A stretch of DNA of 64,000 nt from Gordonia hongkongensis (GTDB taxonomy: Bacteria; Actinomycetota; Actinomycetes; Mycobacteriales; Mycobacteriaceae), in contig NZ_CP095552.1 of NCBI RefSeq assembly GCF_023078355.1, forward strand, positions 5,231,948-5,295,947, in the 5' to 3' direction. Shown here in pieces: positions 34,867 to 45,337 of this stretch (its first letter is position 1; each line of letters opens with the position of its first letter). The notes under the pieces are model-generated. The model had not been told where the DNA came from and made no database searches. It saw nothing but the letters and a program-made list of their open reading frames with translations. The position numbers were made by a program, and so were the translations under genes.

Positions 34867-36099
34867 GTGTCCACCGATTCCTCGACCAACCCTTCAGACG
34901 TCAGCGGCGTCTCGTCGGGTGCGCACGGTGAGGGTGGCGGACAAGGCGAGCAGAATGCCTCCGGCCAGGGGCGTCGTGCCCGGCGCGGCCGACGCCGCCG
35001 GGGCCGGCGCAAGTCCGAGAACCGAGGTGCGGCGCCCGCTCACACCCCGACGGCGCACAGTCCGCACGGGCACAAACAGAGCGGTCATGCCCAACCCAAG
35101 AACAAGCAGCCGACTCCCGGCCAGGCGGGCTCGCGGCCGGGCCACAAACCGGGCTCGCCCAACCCGGCCTCCGAACCGGCACCCAGCACTCATCACCCGA
35201 CTCCCAATGACCTCGCCCGCGCCCGGGCCGCCGATCCCGCGTGCCCGGATCCGGTCGAGGCCGAGCCCGTCGACAAGCTCCCGGTCGATCCCGATCGTGC
35301 GCGACCCCGCGTCACCCCGCCGAAGCCGTCGGACATGGTCGCCGTCAGCGCCAAGCTGACCAAGACCGGTCTGACCCAGGCCGGCGGCAAGGCGTCGAAG
35401 GGTCGACGGCGCACGGCGCGGGCGGACCGTGCGTCCGAACGCCCGGCTGCCGACCGCGTCCATCCCGACCGCGCGGGCAACGAGAAACTCCGCACCGTGC
35501 GCGAGACCTCGGCAGGGGGGCTCGTCATCTCCGACCTCGACCTCCCCGTCGACCAGTTGTCGGCCGCGCTCATCGGTCGCGTCGACCGTCGCGGCCGCAC
35601 CATGTGGTCGCTGCCCAAGGGACACATCGAAACCGGCGAGACCGCCGAGCAGACCGCCATCCGCGAGGTCGAGGAGGAGACCGGGATCCAGGGCACGGTG
35701 GTGGCCCCGCTCGGCAAGATCGACTACTGGTTCGTCAGCGAAGGTCGTCGGATCCACAAGACCGTGCATCATTACCTGCTGCGGTGCACGGGCGGCGAGC
35801 TGTCCGACGCCGACTACGAGGTGTCCGAGGTGGCCTGGGTGCCGTTACACGAGCTCCCGCGTCGGCTCACGTACTCTGACGAGCGGCGACTCGCCCGGAT
35901 GGCCCGGGGTGTGATCGCCGAACTCGCCGCCGACCCCACCCGGCTGGCCCAGTCCGAGGCCGACAGCATCCGTACCGAACCCAACGCCTATGAGAAAGCC
36001 GCCGCCGCGCGCAACCAGCGCCGCAACGAGCCACCGCCCCCGGTTCGTCCGCGCCGGCGCCGGCGCCGTCCACGACGGCCCGCGGCCGGCGATGGCTGA
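34867..36099 (+). CDS. mutT4: NUDIX hydrolase (MutT4/Rv3908-like)
   Basis: A 410-residue protein. The first 200 residues are disordered, basic and Pro-rich ([15 protein letters not shown]). The Nudix fold begins near residue 215 ([20 protein letters not shown]); the Nudix box [22 protein letters not shown] fits GX5EX7REUXEEXGU exactly, so catalysis is expected. A further Arg-rich tail ends the protein ([13 protein letters not shown]). Start GTG 34867. The family's substrate is debated. The long basic extensions suggest nucleic acid or ribosome contact (inference). Its stop overlaps the next gene by 8 bases. Confidence 0.92.
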   Translation: MSTDSSTNPSDVSGVSSGAHGEGGGQGEQNASGQGRRARRGRRRRGRRKSENRGAAPAHTPTAHSPHGHKQSGHAQPKNKQPTPGQAGSRPGHKPGSPNPASEPAPSTHHPTPNDLARARAADPACPDPVEAEPVDKLPVDPDRARPRVTPPKPSDMVAVSAKLTKTGLTQAGGKASKGRRRTARADRASERPAADRVHPDRAGNEKLRTVRETSAGGLVISDLDLPVDQLSAALIGRVDRRGRTMWSLPKGHIETGETAEQTAIREVEEETGIQGTVVAPLGKIDYWFVSEGRRIHKTVHHYLLRCTGGELSDADYEVSEVAWVPLHELPRRLTYSDERRLARMARGVIAELAADPTRLAQSEADSIRTEPNAYEKAAAARNQRRNEPPPPVRPRRRRRRPRRPAAGDG

Positions 36100-37060
36100 G
36101 CCGCGCCCGTCCGCCGCCGAGCCCCGTTCGTCTCGTTCTCTCGCCTTCTCGCATGCGCTGCGGTCCGGCGCGCTCGCGACGCTGGCCTCCGCCGTGGTCC
36201 TGGCCGTTCTCGGTCTGATGGTCCTGTCCGGCGCGGTGGGACCGGCGTCGGCGGCGCCGGAGACGGCCACCAGCGATTCCGACGCCGGATCCGGCGCGTC
36301 GGACCGGTCACCGAGCCGCTTCGCCCGCATCGTCATCGATTCGATGACCCCGAACATCGTGACCACGACCAGCCGGCCGGTGGTCACCGTCAGCGGACGC
36401 GTCGACAACGTCGGCGACCGGTCCATCACCGACCTGACCATCCGGCTCGAGCGCGGCGATCCGGTGGCGTCGGCCGCGGGCCTGCGCACCGACCTCGCCG
36501 ACGACGATCCGGCCGTCGCCGTGGCCGGCCCCTTCGAAGCGCTGTCCGACTCGCTCGCCCCTGGCGAGAGCGTCGGCTTCCGCATGTCGATGGCACTCTC
36601 GGCCAACAACGGTCCCGACGGCCAGGGCCTGGCCATCTCCCAGCCCGGCGTGTACCCGATGCAGGTCAACGTCAACGGCACCCCGGAGTACGGCAACACC
36701 GCGCAGGTCGCGGGATCGCGGATGCTGCTGCCGGTGTTGTCCCTGCCACCCGACGACACCCGGGCCGCCGGTTACGTCGACCCGTCCACCGAGTACTCCG
36801 ACGCCGACCCGGTCGTCGGGCTCGGGCCGGACGGGTCGGTGTCGGCGAACCTGTCCAGTCCGGCACGCATGACGATGGTGTGGCCGTTGGCCGCCCCGCC
36901 GCAGCTCGCGCCGGGTGTGCTGGGCGGCAACACCGAACCGGTCCGGTTGATCAACGAAAACATGGCGCGGTCGCTCGCCGACGGCGGCAGACTCGCCGAG
37001 CTACTCGCCGCGCTGCAGCGGGTCGTCGGGGAACCCCACCCGCACAATCGGATTCGGTGA
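36092..37060 (+). CDS. Rv3909-like (DUF6049) protein, N-terminal part
   Basis: 322 residues from ATG 36092, overlapping the end of mutT4. A signal peptide or anchor ([20 protein letters not shown], ending AASA-like) is followed by an extracytoplasmic region matching the N-terminal third of Rv3909 ([36 protein letters not shown]). It stops at TGA 37058-37060, just where the second part begins in the -1 frame at GTG 37057. Rv3909 is one continuous protein of about 800 residues, so this is either a frameshifted gene or two coupled genes; see the finding. Confidence 0.7.
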   Translation: MAEPRPSAAEPRSSRSLAFSHALRSGALATLASAVVLAVLGLMVLSGAVGPASAAPETATSDSDAGSGASDRSPSRFARIVIDSMTPNIVTTTSRPVVTVSGRVDNVGDRSITDLTIRLERGDPVASAAGLRTDLADDDPAVAVAGPFEALSDSLAPGESVGFRMSMALSANNGPDGQGLAISQPGVYPMQVNVNGTPEYGNTAQVAGSRMLLPVLSLPPDDTRAAGYVDPSTEYSDADPVVGLGPDGSVSANLSSPARMTMVWPLAAPPQLAPGVLGGNTEPVRLINENMARSLADGGRLAELLAALQRVVGEPHPHNRIR

Positions 37061-38811
37061 CATCGGACACGCCGCCATCCGAGACACCGGAGAACCCGGA
37101 ACCGAGCGCACTGCCCGGTTCGGAGAAGCTCGCCGACAGCATGTGCCTGGCGATCGACCCCGACCTCGTCGTCACGGTGCGCGCGATGTCGCTGGGGTAC
37201 GAGGTGTCCGACAATCCCGCCGATCCGAGGTCGACGACCCGGCCCGGTAGCGGCGTGGACGCCGCCGGTCGCTGGCTCACCGGCCTGCGATGGATCGCGC
37301 AGCGGATGTGCGTGGTGGCCCTGCCGTACGCGCAGGCCGATCTGACCTCCCTGACCCGGATCGGCAACACCGGCCTCACCGAGGCCGCGCTGCGGTCACC
37401 GGCCGACATCATCGACACCGTGCTCGGCGTCCGGAGCGTGCGCGGTCTCTCGATCCCCGCCCTGGGGGCGATCGACGCCGACGGCGCCGCCGCCCTCACC
37501 GAGGCCGAGATGACCGCGACCGCGGTGTCGTCGAATTCCGTCGCGCCGGTCGGTCGCCGCGACGCCGCCGGCCGCTACCGGATCGGTGACCTCGCCGCCC
37601 AGACCTACGACGCACCTGTGACCGCCTCGTTCGCCGCGCTCGGTACGGCGCCGTCCACCCCCGCTCTGACGCCTCCGAGTCAGCGCGTCGACCTGTCCGA
37701 CGAGTCCGAGGGAAGCAGGCGCCAGAGCGCGATCGGTGCCCTCGCCTATCCCGCGATCGCCGCGCCGGAACCCGGTCCGACCGCACCCGGGGCACGCCCG
37801 TCGCCCGACCCGGTCGTCGGCAGATCGGCGTTCCTGATGCCCCCGACGTACTGGTCGCCCACGTCCGCCGACGCCGAGGCCCTGTTCACCACCGCACGGC
37901 TGCTCCTCGAATCGGGTGCCGCGACACCGGCTCCGCTGTCGACGCTGGCCGCCGACCTCAATTCCGCGCCCGAGCAGGCGCGGCTGATCGACCCGCCCGG
38001 GGTCGGTCCGGTGGGCGAGGTGGGCTCGGTGCTGACGAGCGACGCGACCGGATCGATACGACGCAATGTCGAGGACAGCTGGCAGTTCGAGGGCGCCCTG
38101 GTGCGCTCGGCGGATGTCGCCGCCACCCCCGAGCGGTACATGTCGCCGCTGCGCGAGGACCAGCTCCGGGCGATCCGCTCCCCGGATGCCCAGGGGTCGG
38201 CCGTCTACACCCACCTGCGGCGCGCGCAGACCGAACGCATCGACGCCGTCGCGTCGACCCTGTACCGGATGTCGCAGTCGGTCACCATCCTCGATCCCGG
38301 CGGTCGTTACACGCTGGCTTCCGAGCGGAGTCCGCTGCTGCTGGTCGTGAGCAACGACCTCGCGCTCCCGGTGCGTGCCCGGATCACCACGTCCGAGCCG
38401 GCGGGCATCGAGATCGGCGACCTCGGGGTGATCGAGATCCCGGCGCGCGGAACCCGGCAGATCCAGCTGCCCACCCAGGGCGACGCCTCCGAGGCGATCA
38501 GTGTGCAGATCCGGTTGTCGACGGTCACCGGCGTGCCACTGGGCCAGCCGATCAGCCTGTCGGTGCACACCAACGCGTACGGCAAGCCGCTGTTCTACAT
38601 CACGATCATCGCTGCGGCAGCGCTGGTCCTGCTCACCGCGCGTCGGTTGTGGCATCGTTTCCGCGGCCAGCCCGATCCCGCCGACGCCGACCGTCCCGAA
38701 CCCGACGAACTCGAGCGATTGCTTGCCGGAAGCGGGTATCAGGAGCGACGCCGTACCCTGCAGAGCGAGGGTCGGACGTACGGCGAGGAACCGGGCGATG
38801 ACCCTCCATGA
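37057..38811 (+). CDS. Rv3909-like (DUF6049) protein, C-terminal part
   Basis: 584 residues from GTG 37057, whose GTGA overlaps the stop of the first part. It continues the Rv3909 family: LADSMCLAIDPDLVVTVRAM, LTGLRWIAQRMCVVALPYAQ, a beta-rich domain, and a C-terminal membrane helix (PLFYITIIAAAALVLLTARR) with a short basic cytoplasmic tail. It lacks its own signal sequence, which a separate exported protein would need; this favours the view that both parts were one protein. Neighbour of murJ as in M. tuberculosis, suggesting an envelope role. Confidence 0.7.
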   Translation: MTSDTPPSETPENPEPSALPGSEKLADSMCLAIDPDLVVTVRAMSLGYEVSDNPADPRSTTRPGSGVDAAGRWLTGLRWIAQRMCVVALPYAQADLTSLTRIGNTGLTEAALRSPADIIDTVLGVRSVRGLSIPALGAIDADGAAALTEAEMTATAVSSNSVAPVGRRDAAGRYRIGDLAAQTYDAPVTASFAALGTAPSTPALTPPSQRVDLSDESEGSRRQSAIGALAYPAIAAPEPGPTAPGARPSPDPVVGRSAFLMPPTYWSPTSADAEALFTTARLLLESGAATPAPLSTLAADLNSAPEQARLIDPPGVGPVGEVGSVLTSDATGSIRRNVEDSWQFEGALVRSADVAATPERYMSPLREDQLRAIRSPDAQGSAVYTHLRRAQTERIDAVASTLYRMSQSVTILDPGGRYTLASERSPLLLVVSNDLALPVRARITTSEPAGIEIGDLGVIEIPARGTRQIQLPTQGDASEAISVQIRLSTVTGVPLGQPISLSVHTNAYGKPLFYITIIAAAALVLLTARRLWHRFRGQPDPADADRPEPDELERLLAGSGYQERRRTLQSEGRTYGEEPGDDPP

Positions 38812-38850
38812 CCGACATCACCACGACCCGAGGACGGCGGCAGAAGCGAC

Positions 38851-41800
38851 GTGACCTGGAACGATGAGCCGCGTGTACCGCGGTCGGGGACACCCGGCCC
38901 GGTGCCGCCCCAGCGTCCCGAGCGCGCCGCACCCCGGCGGATTCCGCCGAACCGGGTTTCGGGTGGCCGGGTCCCTCCGACGCGGATCCCGCCCGGGTCC
39001 CCGGATCCGGGACCCACTGCGCCACGGCCTGCCGAACCACGATCGCCCGACGCGCGGTCTGCGGCCCCACGACCCGCGCCGCCGCGGCCGGGCGGGCGGG
39101 CACCCTCGGCCCCGCGTCCGCCCGCGCCATCGGCACCTACTCCACCGGCCCCCACGCCGGCCCGGCCGGACGTGTCACCGGCCCAGAACAACACGCGGGT
39201 CATGACCGCGTCCGACCCCCGCGGACCGTCGAACGGTCCGGTGGCCGCCGGCGCGGTGTCCGTCCAGAAGGCACCCGACGAGAAGGCGCCCGACGGGAAA
39301 ACGCCCGACGGGAAAGCGTCGTCGACCGGTCTGGCGCGGGACTCGGACTCGAGCATCCTGCGCACCAGCGGGTCGATCGCGATCGCCACCCTGTTCAGTC
39401 GCATCACCGGCTTCCTGCGGACCGTACTCATCCTCGCGATGCTCGGCCCTGCCATCGCCTCGGCGTTCCAGGCGGCCGACGTGCTGCCGAACATGATCGC
39501 CGAGGTCGTCCTCGGCGCCGTGCTGACGGCGATCGTCATCCCGCTGCTCGCCCGGGCCGAGGCCGAGGACGACGACGGCGGCGAGGGTTTCATCAACCGG
39601 ATCTTCACCATCACCGTCGTCGTCCTCGGGACCGCGACGGTCGTGGCGGTGATCGCGGCGCCGCTGCTCACCTATCTGAACCTGGGGGACGGGCAGGTCA
39701 ATCGCGAGCTGTCGACCGCGCTCGCCTACCTGCTGCTGCCGGAGATCCTGTTCTACGGCCTGTCCGCGTTGTTCATCGCGATCCTCAACCTGCGCGGCTA
39801 CTTCAAGCCGGGTGCGTGGGCGCCCGTACTGAACAACGTCGTGCAGATCACCACTCTCGTGCTCTACGCGGTGGTGCCCGGCGAGATCACCCTCAACCCC
39901 GTCCGGATGTCCGATCCGCAGCTCCTGGTGCTCGGCATCGGTTGCACGACCGGTGTCGTGCTCCAGGCGCTGATACTGGTGCCGTTCCTCCGCAAGTCGG
40001 GGGTGCGGCTGCGCCTGCAGTGGGGGATCGACGCGCGCCTGCGCCAGTTCGGGAACATGGCCGTCGCGATCGTCGCGTATGTGGCGCTGCTCCAGGTCGG
40101 CCTGATCGTCACCTACCGGATCGCATCGTCGGCCGACGCGTCGGGCGTCAGCATCTACTTCACCCACTGGCAGTTGTTGCAGCTTCCGTACGGCGTGCTG
40201 GGCGTGACCATCCTGACCGCGATCATGCCGCGACTGTCGCGCAACGCCACCGCCGACGACACCAAGGCGGTCGTCGACGATCTGTCCCTGGCGACGCGAC
40301 TGACGATGGTCGCCCTCGTCCCGGTCGTGTCGTTCATGACGTTCTTCGGACCGGCCATCGCCATCGCCGTCTTCAACTTCGGCAAGTTCGACGCCGCCTC
40401 CGCGTCGCAGCTGGGTTCGGTGCTGTCGTGGGGTGCGTTCACCCTCATCCCGTACTCGATGACCCTCGTCCAGCTGCGCGTGTTCTACGCCCGCGAGGAC
40501 GCGTGGACCCCGACGTTCATCGCGCTGGGCATCACCGTGGTGAAGGTGGTGTCGTCGTACCTGGGGCCGGTGCTCTTCGACGATCCCGAACTCGTCGTGC
40601 GCTGGCTCGCGCTGTCCAACGGGTTGGGCTATCTGGTCGGTGCCGTCGTCGGGCACTTCCTGCTCCGCAGCCGTCTTCGCGGGGCCCGGCTCTCGGATGT
40701 GGCACGCACGTCCGTCGTGACCCTGGCTGTCTCGATCGGGGTCTCCGCCACCGTGTGGGCAGTCGCGAAACTCACCGGCCTCGACGACATGATCGGCTGG
40801 CTGGGCAAGGTGGGGTCGGTCCTCTACCTCGGGCTGACCGCCGCGGTGGTGCTCGCGGTGACCTACGCCGGTCTCGCCGCGGCCCGCGTACCGGATGTCG
40901 TCGCGATCGGGCTGGCCGTACGCCGTCTGCTCGGCCGGTTCATCCCGGCGCTCGCCCCGCCGCCGCAGCCCGAACGTGAACAGTCACCGGCGATCACAGT
41001 TCAGTTTCCGCGCGTCACCGGCGACGAATCGCTCCCGTACTCTGGTCAGGTACAGGTGCTGCGCCGCTTCGACAGAGGTACCGCGACGTGGCAGTCGTAC
41101 TCCGTACACTCCGGTGGCGCGATCGGCGCGACCCGGGATGTGCGCCCCATCCCCGAACGCGCGCCGGTACCGCGCGACATCAGATACCGCAGGAGAGGAG
41201 TCCGTCGCGTGAGTGACAGTGAGGTCGACACCACTGCTGCCACCGGGCCGCCCGCCGAGCCCCGAGCCGGCGACGCACCCACTCCACCGACCCCGACTCC
41301 CGCCGCCGAGACCGGTCCGGCCGACAGCGCGGCGAGCCCACGCCGCCGCGGACCACGCCTCATCCCCGGCGCTGCGGTCGCCGGCGGCCGGTACCGACTG
41401 CTCGAGCAGCACGGCGGCACCCGCGGTCTGCAGTTCTGGCGGGCCCAGGACATCAACCTCGACCGCGAGGTCGCGCTGACCTTCGTCGACGCCGAGCAGC
41501 TCGCACCGCCGCCCGAGCGTGGTCAGGCCGCCAAGATGTCCGATCAGGGACCGCAGGCCGTGCTGTCGCGCACCCTGCGCCTGGGCCAGATCAACTCCGA
41601 CGGGGTGGCACGGGTCCTCGACGTCGTCCGCGGATCGTCGGGCGGCATCGTCGTCGCCGAATGGGTGCCCGGATCGTCCCTGGCGGATGTCGCCGGGTCG
41701 GGACCGTCGCCGATCGGCGCCGCGCGGGCGGTGCGTTCACTCGCCGCGGCCGCCGAGATCGCCCACCGCTCCGGTGGCGCGCTGTCCATCGACCATCCCG

Positions 41801-42897
41801 ACCGCATCCGCATCAGCCACGACGGCAATGCCGTGCTCGCGTTCCCCGGCACCCTCGCCGGGGACGACAAGGCGTCCGATGTCCGCGGCCTCGGGGCCGT
41901 GCTGTACGCGCTCCTGCTCAACCGCTGGGCGCTCGATCCCGCGGACGGGTCCCGGCTGATCACCACCGCCGACACCACCGAGCCCGTGGGTGGGATCCCC
42001 GTGGCCACACCCGGTGAGGACGGACAACCGGTCGAGCCGCGGCTCAGCAAGCCCGACATCCCGTTCGAGATCTCGGCGGTCGCGGCGCGCGCGCTCGACG
42101 GTTCCCGCGGGATCCGTACCGCGGCCACGGTGCAGCACGTCCTCGATCAGGCCACGGTCGTCGACCTGAACACCGACATGTTGCCCGCCATCACCGACGC
42201 CGACGCCCCGCAGCCGGTGAGCGTGGCGCCCCGACTGGGTGCCGGTGGCGACGCGAAGCCACCGCGCCGCAACCTGGCGCTGCTCATCGGGGCCGGACTC
42301 CTCGCCCTGTTCATCGTCATCGCGCTGATCGTGGGTGCCACCAACATCTTCGGCGGCAGCAGCGGCTCGAGCGACATCGACTCGATCCTCACCACGACCG
42401 AGCCCTCGCCTCCGCCCGGCGCCCAGCCGCCGCCGACGCCCGCGGCCCCGGCGGCCCCGCAACCCATTGCGCTGCAGTCGGTCTCGGTCGTCGACTTCTC
42501 CGCGCAGACACCGGACAACTCGGCGAACGTACGCAACGTGATCACCGGCGCCGCCCCGCCGTGGCAGACCGACAACTATCGCGGGCGTCCGGACTTCGGC
42601 GGGCTCAAGCCGGGGCTGGGCCTCATGTTCGACCTCGGAGCGGAACGCCCGGTGCGGTCGGTCACCATCGAGAGTCCGACGCCCGGGATCAGCGTCGAGA
42701 TCCGTACGTCGCCGTCGGCGCGTCCGGCGTTCGCCCGGACGACGACGGTGGCGTCGGGTCAGGTGGACCAGGCGTCCACCACGATTCCGATCGCCCAGCC
42801 GCCGACCACCCGCTACGTCATGGTCTGGCTCACGAGCCTGCCAAATTCGGGAAGCGGCTATCAGGCCGAGATCTCGCGCGTCACGATGGCCGGCTGA
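38851..42897 (+). CDS. murJ: Lipid II flippase MurJ with pseudokinase and extracellular domains
   Basis: A 1348-residue fusion typical of Mycobacteriales (Rv3910). Residues 1-165: Pro-rich cytoplasmic segment. About 166-700: 14-span MurJ core (SGSIAIATLFSRITGFLRTV; ADVLPNMIAEVVLGAVLTAI). About 835-1110: a kinase-like domain (GAAVAGGRYRLLEQHGGTRG LQFW) that lacks the HRD catalytic loop and DFG, hence a pseudokinase; in mycobacteria this domain is phosphorylated by PknB and recruits FhaA. About 1136-1160: membrane helix. About 1200-1348: extracellular beta-sandwich. It flips lipid II across the membrane. GTG 38851. Confidence 0.95.
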   Translation: MTWNDEPRVPRSGTPGPVPPQRPERAAPRRIPPNRVSGGRVPPTRIPPGSPDPGPTAPRPAEPRSPDARSAAPRPAPPRPGGRAPSAPRPPAPSAPTPPAPTPARPDVSPAQNNTRVMTASDPRGPSNGPVAAGAVSVQKAPDEKAPDGKTPDGKASSTGLARDSDSSILRTSGSIAIATLFSRITGFLRTVLILAMLGPAIASAFQAADVLPNMIAEVVLGAVLTAIVIPLLARAEAEDDDGGEGFINRIFTITVVVLGTATVVAVIAAPLLTYLNLGDGQVNRELSTALAYLLLPEILFYGLSALFIAILNLRGYFKPGAWAPVLNNVVQITTLVLYAVVPGEITLNPVRMSDPQLLVLGIGCTTGVVLQALILVPFLRKSGVRLRLQWGIDARLRQFGNMAVAIVAYVALLQVGLIVTYRIASSADASGVSIYFTHWQLLQLPYGVLGVTILTAIMPRLSRNATADDTKAVVDDLSLATRLTMVALVPVVSFMTFFGPAIAIAVFNFGKFDAASASQLGSVLSWGAFTLIPYSMTLVQLRVFYAREDAWTPTFIALGITVVKVVSSYLGPVLFDDPELVVRWLALSNGLGYLVGAVVGHFLLRSRLRGARLSDVARTSVVTLAVSIGVSATVWAVAKLTGLDDMIGWLGKVGSVLYLGLTAAVVLAVTYAGLAAARVPDVVAIGLAVRRLLGRFIPALAPPPQPEREQSPAITVQFPRVTGDESLPYSGQVQVLRRFDRGTATWQSYSVHSGGAIGATRDVRPIPERAPVPRDIRYRRRGVRRVSDSEVDTTAATGPPAEPRAGDAPTPPTPTPAAETGPADSAASPRRRGPRLIPGAAVAGGRYRLLEQHGGTRGLQFWRAQDINLDREVALTFVDAEQLAPPPERGQAAKMSDQGPQAVLSRTLRLGQINSDGVARVLDVVRGSSGGIVVAEWVPGSSLADVAGSGPSPIGAARAVRSLAAAAEIAHRSGGALSIDHPDRIRISHDGNAVLAFPGTLAGDDKASDVRGLGAVLYALLLNRWALDPADGSRLITTADTTEPVGGIPVATPGEDGQPVEPRLSKPDIPFEISAVAARALDGSRGIRTAATVQHVLDQATVVDLNTDMLPAITDADAPQPVSVAPRLGAGGDAKPPRRNLALLIGAGLLALFIVIALIVGATNIFGGSSGSSDIDSILTTTEPSPPPGAQPPPTPAAPAAPQPIALQSVSVVDFSAQTPDNSANVRNVITGAAPPWQTDNYRGRPDFGGLKPGLGLMFDLGAERPVRSVTIESPTPGISVEIRTSPSARPAFARTTTVASGQVDQASTTIPIAQPPTTRYVMVWLTSLPNSGSGYQAEISRVTMAG

Positions 42898-42974
42898 CGC
42901 ACCCGTCGAGCACCTGACCGCGGCCCGCGATTATCGGCGCGTGCAACTCGAGGTCCGAGTTACGACCAACGAGT

Positions 42975-44039
42975 ATGAACGACGACGGCACTCGGGTACG
43001 TGCGGGGCATGACGCGGAACCATCGGCGCGGTCTCCTGTACCGCTGCCCTCGACACCAGTGTCGAAATCCGCAGACATCGCGAGTGCGAAGAGCGCTCGA
43101 CTGCCCGAACTCCGGCTCGAACACCTGGTCCGAGAGGCGACACGCCTGTTTCAGGAGTTCGGCTATCGCAACGTGAGCATGGAACAGATCGGGGCGACGG
43201 TCGGACTGACCGGGCCTGCGTTGTACCGACACTTTCCGTCCAAGCAGGACATCCTCGCGCAGGCGTTGACCGCGCAGGTGCGGACCGTCAGCCGGTTCAT
43301 GGCCGATGCGCAGGAGCGCGGTGGCACTCCCGAGGAGCAAATCGGGTTGTTCTTCGACGCATTGGGTGACATGACCGCGCATCGAGATGTCTCCATCCTC
43401 TGGAACCGCGAACGATTGCACCTGGAGCGATCGGGCCTGTCCGAGTTGAATCGCTCCTTCGGGGGACTCGTGGACACGCTGGCGGCGAAGATCAGCGCCG
43501 CCCGACCCGCGGTCGACCCGGCGGGCGCGGAACTACTCGCGACCGCTGTCCTCAGTGTGTACTCGAGCACGGCCCGGATGCGTGGCTCACTGTCGGCCAA
43601 GCGCCTCATGCAGGTCCAGCGAGCGCTCACGGACTCGATTCTCGACTGTGACCTGGCAACGGCTCCTGTTGTGGTGGGGACAGATGACGCACGATCACGT
43701 CGAAGTCCGATCGCCCGACGCGAACGAATCCTCGACGTCGCGACCGAGTTGTTCTTCGTACGCGGCTTCCGGAACGTTCGTATCGACGAGATCGCCGCCC
43801 ACGCGGGCGTCTCGGTGGCGACCGTCTATCACGAGCACGCAGGGAAGACAGAGATCTTGTGGACGGTCATCCGTCGAGGCATCGAAGGCTTGTTGGGGAC
43901 GTCGATCGCGGCACTCGACGGAGCCGCCGCCGGTGACACGCTCGACGTGCTCCTGCTGGAGCAGGCTCTAGCCGGGTTCGCCGGCCACGTGATCTCGTCC
44001 CCCGAGCTCCGCTCTCGGCCGGCATCGACGGGCAATTGA
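42975..44039 (+). CDS. Tandem-domain TetR-family regulator, possibly truncated
   Basis: 354 residues with two TetR units. Unit 1: helix-turn-helix at about residues 52-95 (LFQEFGYRNVSMEQIGATVG LTGPALYRHF) plus an effector domain to about 225. Unit 2: helix-turn-helix at about 245-290 (LFFVRGFRNVRIDEIAAHAG VSVATVYHEH), after which only some 55 residues remain, too few for a complete effector domain. The last residues (SRPASTGN) are not typical, so the 3' end may be truncated or frameshifted. First gene of the accessory segment between murJ and sigM. Confidence 0.75.
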   Translation: MNDDGTRVRAGHDAEPSARSPVPLPSTPVSKSADIASAKSARLPELRLEHLVREATRLFQEFGYRNVSMEQIGATVGLTGPALYRHFPSKQDILAQALTAQVRTVSRFMADAQERGGTPEEQIGLFFDALGDMTAHRDVSILWNRERLHLERSGLSELNRSFGGLVDTLAAKISAARPAVDPAGAELLATAVLSVYSSTARMRGSLSAKRLMQVQRALTDSILDCDLATAPVVVGTDDARSRRSPIARRERILDVATELFFVRGFRNVRIDEIAAHAGVSVATVYHEHAGKTEILWTVIRRGIEGLLGTSIAALDGAAAGDTLDVLLLEQALAGFAGHVISSPELRSRPASTGN

Positions 44040-44393
44040 GGAAACTGGCATACGCCATCCTGATACCGCGCGCTCGTATCTGACGTGACGGTTCCCTCGG
44101 CCGACCCGCGGTACTCACGCGACCGCCTGACACGCGAGAAGGGTAGGACCGACCCGGGGGCCTCGGGCGCTTCGCCGTTCTCGGGGCGACGGTGGTGGCA
44201 GCAGGGCTCGGATACCTGTTCGCGGCAGGCTCAGATGCACGAACCAGATTGCGTGAGCTGAGGTCTGGCTCATGAGCTTCGCGATCAGCCCGGCGGCGCT
44301 CGGCATCCAGACCGCGCTCATCTCACTCGTCACGACGATCGGCACAGTGACCGCATATGGCGCCCGACCGACCTCGCCCTTGAGGCCGCTCCG
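44040..44393. other. Remnant-like stretch after the tandem TetR gene
   Basis: About 350 bases with no intact gene. The plus frame ending at TGA near 44274 reads GRFAVLGATVVAAGLGYLFA then a basic end, like the tail of a small membrane protein, but a stop at 44144 and no start codon show it is a fragment. The ATG at 44272 overlaps that stop (ATGA) and opens a short frame running into the antisense of the next gene. This looks like a decayed gene pair. Confidence 0.35.
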
Positions 44394-45314
44394 TCAGACG
44401 CCTTCCGAGGATGCGCCAGTCGTCCCCGCCACCTGCTCTCCGACCAGGTCGCGTGGCGTCCATCCCGGCGGCCCGAAGACATAGCCGAGGCGGGCGCGCC
44501 ACGTCGACGCACCGCGCACATCCCGCGCGATCGCCGCATATTCGTGCGTCTGCAGTCGCAGGATGTTGTATGTGTCCACCGGTTTGGTCAGGCCGTAACG
44601 GGGCCGGCGGATCTCCGGCGCGAACGTGCCGAACATCCGGTCCCACAGGATGAAGACCCCGCCGTAGTTGCGGTCGAGGTACTCGGGGTCGCAGCCATGG
44701 TGTACCCGATGATGCGACGGTGTGTTGAGCACGAATTCGACGGGTGCCCACAGTTTTCCGATCCGTTCGGTGTGAATCCAGAACTGGTAGATGAGATTCA
44801 GCGAGTAGGCGGCGAACACCAGGGCGGGCGGGATGCCGAGGAGCGGTAGGGGGATCCACATCAGCACCGCGGCGCTGATGTTCCACTTCTGCCGCAGCGC
44901 CGTCGCGAAGTTGAAGTACTCGCTGGAGTGATGGGCCTGATGGGTCGCCCACACCAGGCGGACCCGATGCGAGACGCGATGACTCCAGTAGAAGAGGAAG
45001 TCCACGCCCAGGAAGGCGATCATCCACGTGTACCACTCGTCCGCGGGCAGCTGCCACGGGGCGACATAGGCGAACAGCACGCTGTACAGCAGGAGTCCGA
45101 GGAATTTCCAGAAGGCGCTGGTCGCGATCGACACCAGTCCCATCGAGACGCTTGAACGCGCGTCCCGCGAGTCGTAGGCGCCCGGCGGCGCTGTCTCGGT
45201 GTCATCGTGCTCGAGTTTGGCCGCGGCGAACCACTCGATGGCCAGCAGGGTGACGAAGAACGGGATCGCGAGCACGGTCGGCTCACGCATCGGCTCCGGC
45301 AAGAACTCCAGCAC
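44394..45314 (-). CDS. Sterol desaturase / fatty acid hydroxylase family membrane protein
   Basis: A 306-residue di-iron membrane oxygenase. The His-box pattern is complete: HRVSH (HX3H) near residue 125, HQAHHSSEYFNF (HXXHH) near 140, and HRVHHG near 215 with HTERIG before it, on about four spans. Such enzymes use O2 to hydroxylate or desaturate sterols, fatty alcohols or carotenoids. GTG 45314 is chosen: GAGGGG precedes it at 6 bases, whereas 45356 lies inside an operator. It diverges from a TetR gene across two matching palindromes. Confidence 0.88.
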   Translation of the reverse strand: MLEFLPEPMREPTVLAIPFFVTLLAIEWFAAAKLEHDDTETAPPGAYDSRDARSSVSMGLVSIATSAFWKFLGLLLYSVLFAYVAPWQLPADEWYTWMIAFLGVDFLFYWSHRVSHRVRLVWATHQAHHSSEYFNFATALRQKWNISAAVLMWIPLPLLGIPPALVFAAYSLNLIYQFWIHTERIGKLWAPVEFVLNTPSHHRVHHGCDPEYLDRNYGGVFILWDRMFGTFAPEIRRPRYGLTKPVDTYNILRLQTHEYAAIARDVRGASTWRARLGYVFGPPGWTPRDLVGEQVAGTTGASSEGV

Positions 45315-45337
45315 GATTGTCCCCTCACAGCGATATC

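Noticed and set aside
44272..44484. 70-residue plus-strand frame after the tandem TetR gene
   Set aside because: Its second half is antisense to the desaturase gene and there is no binding site; treated as part of a remnant.
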